Assembly: GCA_900755005.1 (NCBI GenBank)
Contig: CAAEEX010000064.1
Coordinates: forward strand, 1 to 6,965
Origin: an uncultured Collinsella sp.
GTDB lineage: Bacteria > Actinomycetota > Coriobacteriia > Coriobacteriales > Coriobacteriaceae
Direction of reading: 5' to 3'
DNA length: 6,965 nucleotides
The stretch's first letter is position 1; each line of letters opens with the position of its first letter. Shown in pieces: positions 1 to 6,318 of the stretch. Made by a program: the position numbers and the translations under genes. The notes beneath the pieces were generated by a model that ran no database searches, had not been told where the DNA came from, and saw nothing but the letters and a program-made list of their open reading frames with translations.

Positions 1-206
1 CCGCTGGAGGCGCTGGTGCTGGAGCCGCCGCTTCGTTGATCGGTGTTGTAGAAACCGCTGCCCTCAAATTTAATGCCGCTGGCCGAGAACGTCTTGGCCG
101 CCGGGGCACCGCAGCTGGGGCACACGACCTCGGGAGTCTCGGACATGGGATGCTCAACCTCAAACACGTTGCCGCAGCTCGAGCACTTGTAATCGTAGCG
201 CGCCAT
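1..206 (-). CDS. FmdB-family zinc-ribbon protein, N-terminal part (cut by window edge)
   Basis: The first 68 residues of a small zinc-ribbon protein are visible; the C-terminus lies beyond the left edge. It opens MARYDYKCSSCG and has two CxxC pairs (C8/C11 and C29/C32), followed by the segment around residues 36-50 (KTFSASGIKFEGSGFY) that is typical of FmdB/CxxC_CXXC_SSSS regulatory-type zinc ribbons. After it comes a Ser/Gly-rich low-complexity tail, also usual for the family. The four cysteines would bind one structural zinc. The cellular role of these proteins is poorly defined; the FmdB name comes from a proposed regulator of amidase/formamidase genes, and no specific function can be assigned here. 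The ATG at 206-204 is preceded by a good Shine-Dalgarno run, AAAGGAAG (211-218 on the minus strand), which supports this start. A hairpin at 229-250 lies in its leader, so it is probably transcribed separately from, or only by readthrough of, the upstream glucanotransferase gene. Confidence 0.9.
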   Translation of the reverse strand, partial: MARYDYKCSSCGNVFEVEHPMSETPEVVCPSCGAPAAKTFSASGIKFEGSGFYNTDQRSGGSSTSASS

Positions 207-228
207 AATACTTCCTTTTCAGCACAAA

Positions 229-250
229 GCGGGCAGATCGCTCTGCCCGC
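229..250 (-). terminator. Hairpin downstream of the GH13-GH77 gene, probable terminator
   Basis: A perfect 9-bp GC-rich stem (GCGGGCAGA / TCTGCCCGC) closes a 4-base loop. It starts 45 bases after the stop codon of the GH13-GH77 gene (stop 297-295). On the minus strand it is followed by TTTGTGCT, a short and imperfect U tract, so it looks like a factor-independent terminator of modest strength. It also sits 22 bases upstream of the start of the zinc-ribbon gene and could act as a leader structure for that gene. The stem is directly visible; the terminator role is inferred. Confidence 0.55.
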
Positions 251-294
251 ATAAATTCAAACGTCTGTAACTGTACCCTATATCGGGGGTTTTA

Positions 295-3200
295 TCACGC
301 TTCGCCCCAGAATCTATGGGTGTTGCGCAGGAGCTGTGCAGTTTTATCTTCGGCGGCCTCAACGTCGGCCTCATCGGCCTGCCAGGTCCAGTTGCCCGTG
401 GCGACACCCGGCACGTTCATGCGGGCATCGTCGCCCAGCCCCAGCACATCTTGCAGCGGCATCATCACGAGGGGAGCGTCGCTTGCGAGTGCGTCGCCCA
501 TCAGCTTACCGGCGAACTCCTTGCCGCTCGGCTCGTTGCCGCCCGCAAAGGATCGCGTGCACCAACCGGCGAGCGTCGACGTGTCGTGTGTCGAGGTGTA
601 CAAGATCTTGCCCGGCGTGGGATGCACGCCGCAACGAACGTCGTAATCGCTAAACTCCAGCACGTCCATGCCGGGGAAGCCGCAGGTCGAAGCCATCGCG
701 CGAACACCGGGTGTCAGATACCCTAAATCCTCGGCGATAAAGTTGAGCGGACCCAGCTCGTCATAGGCGGTCTGGAACAGGTCCTTGCCCGGGCCCGCCA
801 GCCAGCGGCCGTCCGCGCATGCCTTGCCCGCAGGAATACTGAAATAGCTGTGGAATCCCAGGAAGTGATCCAGGCGTACGCGGTCGTAGAGCGAGAATGC
901 ACGGCGCAGGCGATCCATCCACCAGCGATAGCCGTTCTCCTTCATGTGGTCCCAGCGGAAGGTGGGGTTGCCCCACACTTGACCCTCGGGTGCAAAGTTG
1001 TCGGGCGGCGCACCGGAAATCTCGATTGCCTTGCCGGTGTCGGACAGCCAGAAGTTCTCGGGCTCGCTCCACGCGTCGGCCGAATCGTCAGACACATACA
1101 TAGGAATATCGCCGATAACCTCGATCCCCTTCTTGTGCGCATAGTTCATGAGCTCGCACCAGGCCAGGTCAAAGCGGTACTGCATGTACGCCTGCAGCTC
1201 GGCCTCGTCACAGAAGCGCTTGTCATCGATCAGATGCTCGTTGTAGCGCGCGACATCGTTCGGCCAATCGTGGCGCGACTCGCCCTCAAAGTACTTCTTG
1301 ACGCCCATATAGACGCAGTACTTCTCGAGCCAGTCGGCATTGCGATGCTTAAATGCGGTGTACAGCGGATCGGCATCTTCGCCGCCGCGGGCCTTCCAGG
1401 TCTCAAAGTCGGCGGCCAGCTCCTCGTGGCTTTCGGGCAGCAGGTCGATATTGCCCGCAAAGGCCGAAGGGCCAGCGTAGGGGGAGCGGAAGAAGTCAGT
1501 GGGATTGACGGGCAAGACCTGCCAGTAGCGCATGCCCATGGCGGCCAGGTGGTCGATAAAGCGACGTGTGGGCGCGCCGATCGTGCCGGGCTTACCGTCG
1601 TCTGTCGGCACCGAGGTGATATGGCACACGACGCCCGCGCCGTGATCGAGCGGCTCCTGCAGGCGCTGCTCGGCGTGGTGGTAGATGATCGACGAACCCA
1701 GCGGATACAGGTCGAGCGTGACCGTACCGTTGTGGATCTCGCACTCGTGACCGCTAATGACATCGCTCGCACATTCGCCGAGCGCCGGGATTGTCACGTG
1801 ATGCGAATTGCGCAGGCTGCGGTTGATGATGACGGTTGCGGACTCGCCGTCCTTGCCCGTGCGGGTGTAGGCCAGTACCTCGTCGTTGAGCGCGAAGGCT
1901 TTGATCTCACCGTCGATCATAAACGGCAGTGCGCGGCGCACGGCAGATGCGTTCTTGACGATCGCGAGCGTGTCGAAGTCGTGCAGGCCCTCCTTTTTGG
2001 GCATGGTGCGACGGTTGCCCGGGTCGGTAAGGCCCTCCAGGCCGTACTCGTCGCCGTAGTAGATCGAAGGCACGCCGGGGAAGGTCATCTGCATGAGCGT
2101 GGCAAGCCAAAAGCGGCTCTTGGCCAGGCCCATGGAGTTGTCGTCCAGGCGCCATTTGCTGCGCTCGCTCTCGGGCAGCTGCGACTCGTCGGGGCCGCCG
2201 CCGAGCACCGAGATAATGCGCGGGCGGTCGTGGCTCGAAAGCAGATTGAGCGCGCAGGCCAGCGCCTCGCGCGGGTAGTTCTCGCGCAGGGTTTCAATAT
2301 CCTCGGCTGCCTGGTAGGCGCTCTTGTAGCCCATTAAAAAGCCGATGACCATGTCGCGGAAGGGGTAATCCATGGCAGAGTCGAGCTCGGAGCCCTGCAG
2401 GTAGCGGCGCAGATGGCCGTAGCTGATCTTGTTGGAGGCGTCTTCCCAGACCTCGCCGAGCAACAGTGCGTCGGGCTTCTCGGCGAGCACGGCCTTTTTG
2501 ATTTCGGCAAGGAAGTCGTCGGAAAGCTCGTCGGCCACGTCCAGGCGCCAACCATGGGCACCGGCGCGCAGCCATTTGCGGATCACGCCGTCCTTGCCCA
2601 GGAGCCGCTCGCGCACCAGTTCGGAGCTCTCGTTGATGGCGGGCATGTTGCCCACGCCCCACCAGCAGTCATACGAGCCGTCCTCATGGAAGTTAAACGC
2701 ATCGCGCCACGGCGAGTCCTCGCTTTGCCAAGCACCGACGCCGGGATAGTTGCCGTAGCGGTTAAAGTAGATCGAATCGTCGCCCGTGTGGTTGAAGACG
2801 CCGTCCAGGATGATGGAGATGCCCAGCTTCTCGGCTGCCTGGCACAGCTCGGTAAAGTCCTGCTCGGTGCCCAGGATCGGGTCGATCTTGGTGTAGTCGG
2901 CCGTGTCGTAGCGGTGGTTGCTCGCGGCCTCAAAGATGGGGTTGAGGTAGATGGCCGTAAAGCCTAGCTCGGCAATGCGGGGCAGGTCATTTTGGATACC
3001 CTTGAGCGAGCCGCCGTAAAAATCCCAGGTCTTGATGGAGCCGTCTTCGGCACGCTCGTACTCGGGCGGTTCGTTCCAGTCCTCGACCATGCGGCGCTGG
3101 ATTCCTTTGCGCGGTTTTTCAACTTCGGCAAGCGTGCGTTCGCGCCAGTTTTCGTCGCGTGCATAGCGGTCGGGGAAGATCTGGTAGACCATACCGCGCT

Positions 3201-3591
3201 CGTACCAAGTGGGACGGTTCTCTCGGTGCTTGTAGACGGTAATCTGGAAGGACGGAACCTCGGCGTAGTTGTAGGTCACACCCTCGCCACCGGTGCGACC
3301 CTGCGGTGCACCCAGGCGTACCTCGGGCTGGCCCTCGATGTTGCAGATAAAGCTGTACCAGATAAGACAGGGCTCAGTGCACTCAAGCTCTACGGTAAAT
3401 ATGCCGTCGCCCTCGTGCGTCATGGGATACAGAGACTCACCGATTTCATCGACCCAGGTGCGCAGGGTGAGCGTTGCCTGGTTGGGGTCGGCATCCTCCA
3501 AAATCACCGATAGCGAAACGGAAGTTCCAGTGGTCACAGCGCCAAACGGAGTACGAAACTGCGGCAGACGGCTGTTGTGAATCAATCTCAT
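295..3591 (-). CDS. malQ: Bifunctional GH13 neopullulanase/alpha-amylase-like enzyme fused to GH77 4-alpha-glucanotransferase (1098 aa)
   Basis: Two complete glycoside hydrolases lie in one frame. Residues 1-120 form a beta-rich N-terminal domain like the one preceding GH13 neopullulanases. Residues ~127-550 are the GH13 barrel: PTWYERGMVYQIFPDR (127-142), region I DGVFNH (263-268), the neopullulanase-type MPAIN (316-320), region II GWRLDVADE with predicted nucleophile D351, region III GEVWE with acid/base E380, and region IV SSHDRPR with H454/D455. Residues ~560-637 are its C-terminal beta domain. After a short linker, ~648-1095 is a whole GH77 domain: RYWQVLPVNP (688-697), RLDHF with nucleophile D908, EDLG with acid/base E954, THDT with D1003, and a GNWTW signature near the end. 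All catalytic residues are present, so both halves should be active. Expected roles are hydrolysis of alpha-1,4 (possibly alpha-1,6) linkages in maltodextrin or glycogen, and glucan transfer between chains (MalQ). There is no signal peptide, so it is cytoplasmic. The start ATG (3591-3589) has only a weak GGA-type ribosome site. Similar fusions may be named GlgX/4-alpha-glucanotransferase; the MPxIN motif favours neopullulanase over GlgX. Confidence 0.93.
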   Translation of the reverse strand: MRLIHNSRLPQFRTPFGAVTTGTSVSLSVILEDADPNQATLTLRTWVDEIGESLYPMTHEGDGIFTVELECTEPCLIWYSFICNIEGQPEVRLGAPQGRTGGEGVTYNYAEVPSFQITVYKHRENRPTWYERGMVYQIFPDRYARDENWRERTLAEVEKPRKGIQRRMVEDWNEPPEYERAEDGSIKTWDFYGGSLKGIQNDLPRIAELGFTAIYLNPIFEAASNHRYDTADYTKIDPILGTEQDFTELCQAAEKLGISIILDGVFNHTGDDSIYFNRYGNYPGVGAWQSEDSPWRDAFNFHEDGSYDCWWGVGNMPAINESSELVRERLLGKDGVIRKWLRAGAHGWRLDVADELSDDFLAEIKKAVLAEKPDALLLGEVWEDASNKISYGHLRRYLQGSELDSAMDYPFRDMVIGFLMGYKSAYQAAEDIETLRENYPREALACALNLLSSHDRPRIISVLGGGPDESQLPESERSKWRLDDNSMGLAKSRFWLATLMQMTFPGVPSIYYGDEYGLEGLTDPGNRRTMPKKEGLHDFDTLAIVKNASAVRRALPFMIDGEIKAFALNDEVLAYTRTGKDGESATVIINRSLRNSHHVTIPALGECASDVISGHECEIHNGTVTLDLYPLGSSIIYHHAEQRLQEPLDHGAGVVCHITSVPTDDGKPGTIGAPTRRFIDHLAAMGMRYWQVLPVNPTDFFRSPYAGPSAFAGNIDLLPESHEELAADFETWKARGGEDADPLYTAFKHRNADWLEKYCVYMGVKKYFEGESRHDWPNDVARYNEHLIDDKRFCDEAELQAYMQYRFDLAWCELMNYAHKKGIEVIGDIPMYVSDDSADAWSEPENFWLSDTGKAIEISGAPPDNFAPEGQVWGNPTFRWDHMKENGYRWWMDRLRRAFSLYDRVRLDHFLGFHSYFSIPAGKACADGRWLAGPGKDLFQTAYDELGPLNFIAEDLGYLTPGVRAMASTCGFPGMDVLEFSDYDVRCGVHPTPGKILYTSTHDTSTLAGWCTRSFAGGNEPSGKEFAGKLMGDALASDAPLVMMPLQDVLGLGDDARMNVPGVATGNWTWQADEADVEAAEDKTAQLLRNTHRFWGEA

Positions 3592-3652
3592 AATTCGGTC
3601 CAGTTCAATAGAATCACGGCCTGCGGGCCATGGGCTTTACGCACTGGATGTA

Positions 3653-3681
3653 AGTATATCTTTTGTACACAGGCTGTATAA
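3653..3681 (-). promoter_or_regulatory. Candidate promoter of the GH13-GH77 gene
   Basis: On the minus strand TATACT (3658-3653) matches the sigma-70-type -10 consensus at five of six positions. A weak -35-like TTATAC (3681-3676) lies 17 bases upstream. Transcription would begin near 3646 and give a leader of about 55 bases before the ATG at 3591. The surrounding DNA is clearly more AT-rich than the flanking genes. The -10 is convincing but the -35 is poor, so the promoter may depend on an activator. Inferred from sequence only. Confidence 0.35.
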
Positions 3682-3682
3682 A
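3662..3682. promoter_or_regulatory. Imperfect dyad overlapping the candidate promoter, possible operator
   Basis: The arms TTTGTACA (3662-3669) and TGTATAAA (3675-3682) match as an inverted repeat at seven of eight positions, around a 5-bp centre. The dyad covers the proposed -35 and most of the -35/-10 spacer of the GH13-GH77 gene, the usual place for a repressor operator. It does not look like the CG-centred operators of typical LacI/CcpA-family sugar regulators, and the cognate regulator cannot be named from this window. Confidence 0.25.
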
Positions 3683-3797
3683 CAACATCCGTTTACCATC
3701 GGCGAACGGTTGTCCTAGAAAATCGTTTTACCACCCAAATTATCGCGATATTCAAATGTGCCTATACCGATACTATTTGTAGCCAAACAAAAGTAAC

Positions 3798-3931
3798 CCG
3801 GTTTACTACGACGAATTGAATGATCTCAACCAGGGTCATTTTGGTGATATTAAAACCGCAGGTAGAGGCGTTGCCAATTTCGTAGATTACCCGCCGTGGT
3901 CGGCTGGAGCCATTTTGTCGTAGTAAACCGG
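3798..3931. repeat. 134-bp element bounded by 21-bp terminal inverted repeats (MITE/REP-like or structured RNA)
   Basis: Arms at 3798-3818 and 3911-3931 are inverted copies matching at 19 of 21 positions, including a perfect outer 15 bp (CCGGTTTACTACGAC / GTCGTAGTAAACCGG). The 92-bp interior contains further short complementary stretches, for example AATGA (3819-3823) with TCATT (3836-3840). As RNA it could fold into a multi-branched structure closed by the long terminal stem. No target-site duplication is obvious at the ends. On the plus strand the right arm is followed by CCCTCTTTTT. It lies between the 3' end of glgA and the GH13-GH77 promoter, in a 430-bp stretch with no convincing gene. 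It could be a non-autonomous mobile repeat, a dispersed intergenic repeat or an unrecognised structured RNA; copy number in the genome would separate these. The inverted repeat is seen directly; its nature is inferred. Confidence 0.6.
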
Positions 3932-3957
3932 CCCTCTTTTTAATACAGAAGTTCAAC

Positions 3958-3994
3958 CAAGATGAGGGCGCCTGGTAGGGGCGCCCTCATCTTG
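3958..3994 (-). terminator. Strong hairpin downstream of glgA, probable terminator
   Basis: A perfect 15-bp stem (CAAGATGAGGGCGCC / GGCGCCCTCATCTTG) closes a 7-base loop, starting 27 bases after the glgA stop codon. The GC-rich half is at the loop side and the AT-richer half at the base. On the minus strand the following bases, GTTGAACTTC, do not form a U tract, so this is either a U-poor terminator or a 3'-end stabilising structure. Its position at the end of the glg genes makes an end-of-operon role likely. Confidence 0.6.
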
Positions 3995-4021
3995 CGTTGG
4001 ATTAAGTTTTAATCGTCCTGA

Positions 4022-6295
4022 CTAGTGACGCTTGCGGGTGGCCGTTGCCTTACGGACGGAGGTCTTCTTGGTCGGAGCCTTTTCCTCGGCCGGAGCGGCG
4101 GGGGAGACTGGGGCCTCCTTTGCGGACTTGGTCTTTGCCGTAGCCTTCGGAGCGGTCTTGACCTCGGCGGCCTTTACTGCGGGCTTGTCCTCGGCCTTAG
4201 CCTCTGCCTTGGGAGCAGCAGCCTTGGTCGTGGCCTTTTTGGCCGTCGTGGTAGTGCGCTTACGCGTGGTAGTCGTGGCAGCCGGCTTTGCCTCGACAGC
4301 TGCCTCGGCCTTGGACTCGGAGGGCGTCTCCTCGACTTTGCCGGCCGGCTTTGCGACTGCCTTCGGGGTCGTCTTCGCGGCGGCCTTCGTCGTAGTAGCC
4401 TTCGTGGTCGTCGACTTCGTTGCCGTGGTCTTCTTGGCTGCCGTTGCCTTCTTGGTGGTCGCGGTCGTCTTCTTGGCAACGGTCTTGGCCGGAGCCTTTG
4501 CCTCAGGCTTAGCCTCGGGAGCGGCGGCCTTTACCTCGGGAGTGACCTCGGCCTCGGCGACCTTCTTGGCAGCGGCGGTCGTGCGCTTGCGCGTGGTCGT
4601 TGCCTTGGCAGCGGTGGTCTTGCTCGCAGCTGCCTTCGTGGCCGTGGTCTTCTTAGCCGTTGTTTTGCGGGCCGTCGTCTTCTTGGCGGCAGGCTTCGCT
4701 GCGGGCTTTACCTCGGCCTCGACAGCCATCTTCTCCTCGGCCTTGGGCTCCTCAACAGCGGGCTCCTTAACGTGCGCCGCAGGCTCGGCCTCCACAGCCG
4801 CAGCAGCCTCCACAGCCGCCGGGCGCTCAATCTCCGGGTGCATAAAGAAATACAGGTCCAGATACTTGTCGGCCGAGCGCGTCCAGCTAAAGTCCTGGCT
4901 CATGGCCTGCGTGACCAGCTGGTTCCAAGCATCGCGGTTGTCCCAGAACAGGCGTGCCGCGCGGAACACGGCGTCGCCCATCTCGTCGCCGTTAAAGTTG
5001 GTAAACGAGAAGCCCGTGCCCTCGCCGGTAAACTCGTTGTACGGCTGCACGGTGTCCTTCAGGCCACCGGTCTCGCGCACGATGGGCAGGGTGCCGTAGC
5101 GCATGGCGATGATCTGCGACAGGCCGCAGGGCTCAAACTTCGAAGGCATCAGGAACATGTCGGCGGCGGCATACATACGCTGCGACAGCGCCGGGTCAAA
5201 CTCGATGCGCGCGGCCATGGTGCCGGGGTACTTGTCCTGGAAGTAGCGCAGGCCGTCCTCGTAGTCGTGGTCGCCGGTGCCCAGCACCGCCACCTGCACG
5301 CCGCCGGACAGGATGCGGTCGAGCGCGTACATGACCAGGTCCATGCCCTTCTGGCGCGTCAGACGCGTGACCATCACCATAAGCGGGCGGTCGTCGCGAA
5401 CCTCGAGGCCCAGCTCCTCCTGCAGCTTGGCCTTGCACACGGCCTTGCCGGAACGGTCGTCAACCGTGTAGTTGGCGGCAATGCGCTTGTCGGTCGCCGG
5501 GTCAAAGCCCGCCACGTCAATGCCGTTGAGGATGCCCTGCAGTGCGTAGGAGCGCTCGCGCAGCACACCGTCCAGGCCCTCACCAAACTCGGGCGTCTGG
5601 ATCTCGTTGGCATAGGTGGGGCTCACCGTGGTGATGGCGTCGGCATAGTGCAGCGCGCCCAGCATGTAGTTGATGCTGCAGGCGTCGCAACGCAGCTGCG
5701 AGGCGGCCGCCGGAATATGCGCCACACCCAGGATGTCCTCCATCACGGTGTCGCTAAACTGGCCCTGGAACGCCACATTGTGGATCGAGAACACGGTCTT
5801 GACGCGGTCGTACAGCGGCAGGCCCTGGTAGAACTCGCGCAAGAACACGGGCGCCAGCGCGGTCTGCCAGTCATTGCAGTGCAGGATGTCGCACTCAAAA
5901 CCGGCCGGCAGGTGCTGCAGGCTCTCGGTAATGGCCTTGGAGAAGAACGCGAAGCGCTCGCCGTCGTCGAAGAAGCCGTACGGATAATCGCGCGCAAAGT
6001 AGCGCTCGTTGTCCACGAACATATAGGTGACGCCGTCGTGCTCGAGCTTCTCCAGCCCGCAGTACTCGTTGCGCCAGCCCAGGCTCACGTAAAAGTCGGC
6101 AAAGTGCTCCATCTGGGACTTGTACTCGTCCTTGATGGTGGCGTACTTGGGCACCATCACGATAACCTCGGCGCCGGCGCGCACGAGTGCCGCAGGCAGC
6201 GAGCCCGCCACGTCACCCAGGCCACCGGTCTTAACAAACGGTGCGCACTCGGCCGAGGCAAACACGATCTGCATCTTTTTGCTGGAATCTGCCAT
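4022..6295 (-). CDS. glgA: GT5 glycogen synthase GlgA with a long histone H1-like C-terminal tail (757 aa)
   Basis: Transfers glucose from ADP-glucose to the non-reducing end of alpha-1,4-glucan; cytoplasmic. Numbering from the ATG at 6295, the core (~8-486) shows the N-terminal substrate-binding motif KTGGLGDV (22-29), the CNDWQTAL segment (140-147), SIHNVAFQG (170-178), LNGIDV (256-261), VTRLTRQKG (309-317) and the C-terminal-lobe signature FEPCGLSQ (387-394) followed by GTLPIVRETGGL. These are all standard for bacterial GlgA, which normally ends near residue 480. Here about 270 more residues follow: an acidic Glu/Ala/Pro linker (~493-526), then alternating Lys/Thr/Ala-rich and Glu/Ala-rich blocks, with RKR clusters at 569-571, 678-680 and 754-756 near the end. 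The tail has no aromatic residues after the core and is almost certainly disordered. Start choice: an ATG at 6307 is in frame (four residues longer) but has no ribosome site, whereas the ATG at 6295 follows GGGAGA at proper spacing. glgD lies 90 bp upstream, so cotranscription is likely. The enzyme identity is firm; the tail's function is unknown. Confidence 0.95.
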   Translation of the reverse strand: MADSSKKMQIVFASAECAPFVKTGGLGDVAGSLPAALVRAGAEVIVMVPKYATIKDEYKSQMEHFADFYVSLGWRNEYCGLEKLEHDGVTYMFVDNERYFARDYPYGFFDDGERFAFFSKAITESLQHLPAGFECDILHCNDWQTALAPVFLREFYQGLPLYDRVKTVFSIHNVAFQGQFSDTVMEDILGVAHIPAAASQLRCDACSINYMLGALHYADAITTVSPTYANEIQTPEFGEGLDGVLRERSYALQGILNGIDVAGFDPATDKRIAANYTVDDRSGKAVCKAKLQEELGLEVRDDRPLMVMVTRLTRQKGMDLVMYALDRILSGGVQVAVLGTGDHDYEDGLRYFQDKYPGTMAARIEFDPALSQRMYAAADMFLMPSKFEPCGLSQIIAMRYGTLPIVRETGGLKDTVQPYNEFTGEGTGFSFTNFNGDEMGDAVFRAARLFWDNRDAWNQLVTQAMSQDFSWTRSADKYLDLYFFMHPEIERPAAVEAAAAVEAEPAAHVKEPAVEEPKAEEKMAVEAEVKPAAKPAAKKTTARKTTAKKTTATKAAASKTTAAKATTTRKRTTAAAKKVAEAEVTPEVKAAAPEAKPEAKAPAKTVAKKTTATTKKATAAKKTTATKSTTTKATTTKAAAKTTPKAVAKPAGKVEETPSESKAEAAVEAKPAATTTTRKRTTTTAKKATTKAAAPKAEAKAEDKPAVKAAEVKTAPKATAKTKSAKEAPVSPAAPAEEKAPTKKTSVRKATATRKRH

Positions 6296-6299
6296 ATTG

Positions 6300-6305
6300 T
6301 CTCCC
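6300..6305 (-). promoter_or_regulatory. Ribosome binding site that selects the second glgA ATG
   Basis: GGGAGA on the minus strand lies four bases before the ATG at 6295-6293 and overlaps the upstream in-frame ATG at 6307-6305. That upstream ATG is preceded only by AATTGCAAC, which is not purine-rich. This makes the second ATG the preferred start of glgA. Confidence 0.6.
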
Positions 6306-6318
6306 ATGTTGCAATTCG

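Noticed and set aside
850..2337. 495-codon open frame on the plus strand opposite the GH13-GH77 gene
   Set aside because: It is antisense to a gene with unambiguous GH13 and GH77 catalytic motifs, and its translation shows no family resemblance.
3702..3716. GCGAACGGTTGTC as a LacI/CcpA-type operator
   Set aside because: The symmetry is poor (four of six positions about an odd centre) and it does not match the family's CG-centred palindrome.
3798..3940. The inverted repeat plus the following CCCTCTTTTT as a plus-strand intrinsic terminator
   Set aside because: The arms are 92 bp apart and there is no plus-strand gene upstream to terminate, so an ordinary terminator is unlikely.
3762..3956. 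64-codon open frame on the minus strand in the intergenic region
   Set aside because: It needs a TTG start with no ribosome site, and most of it is the terminal-inverted-repeat element at 3798-3931, whose two arms it would translate in both orientations. The element explains it better than a gene does. If the same frame is conserved with synonymous changes in other copies, this should be reopened.
4025..4837. The Lys/Ala/Thr-rich region as a separate histone-like gene downstream of glgA
   Set aside because: It is in the same uninterrupted frame as the GlgA core. There is no stop codon, no ribosome site with a start, and no gap between them; an acidic linker joins the two parts.
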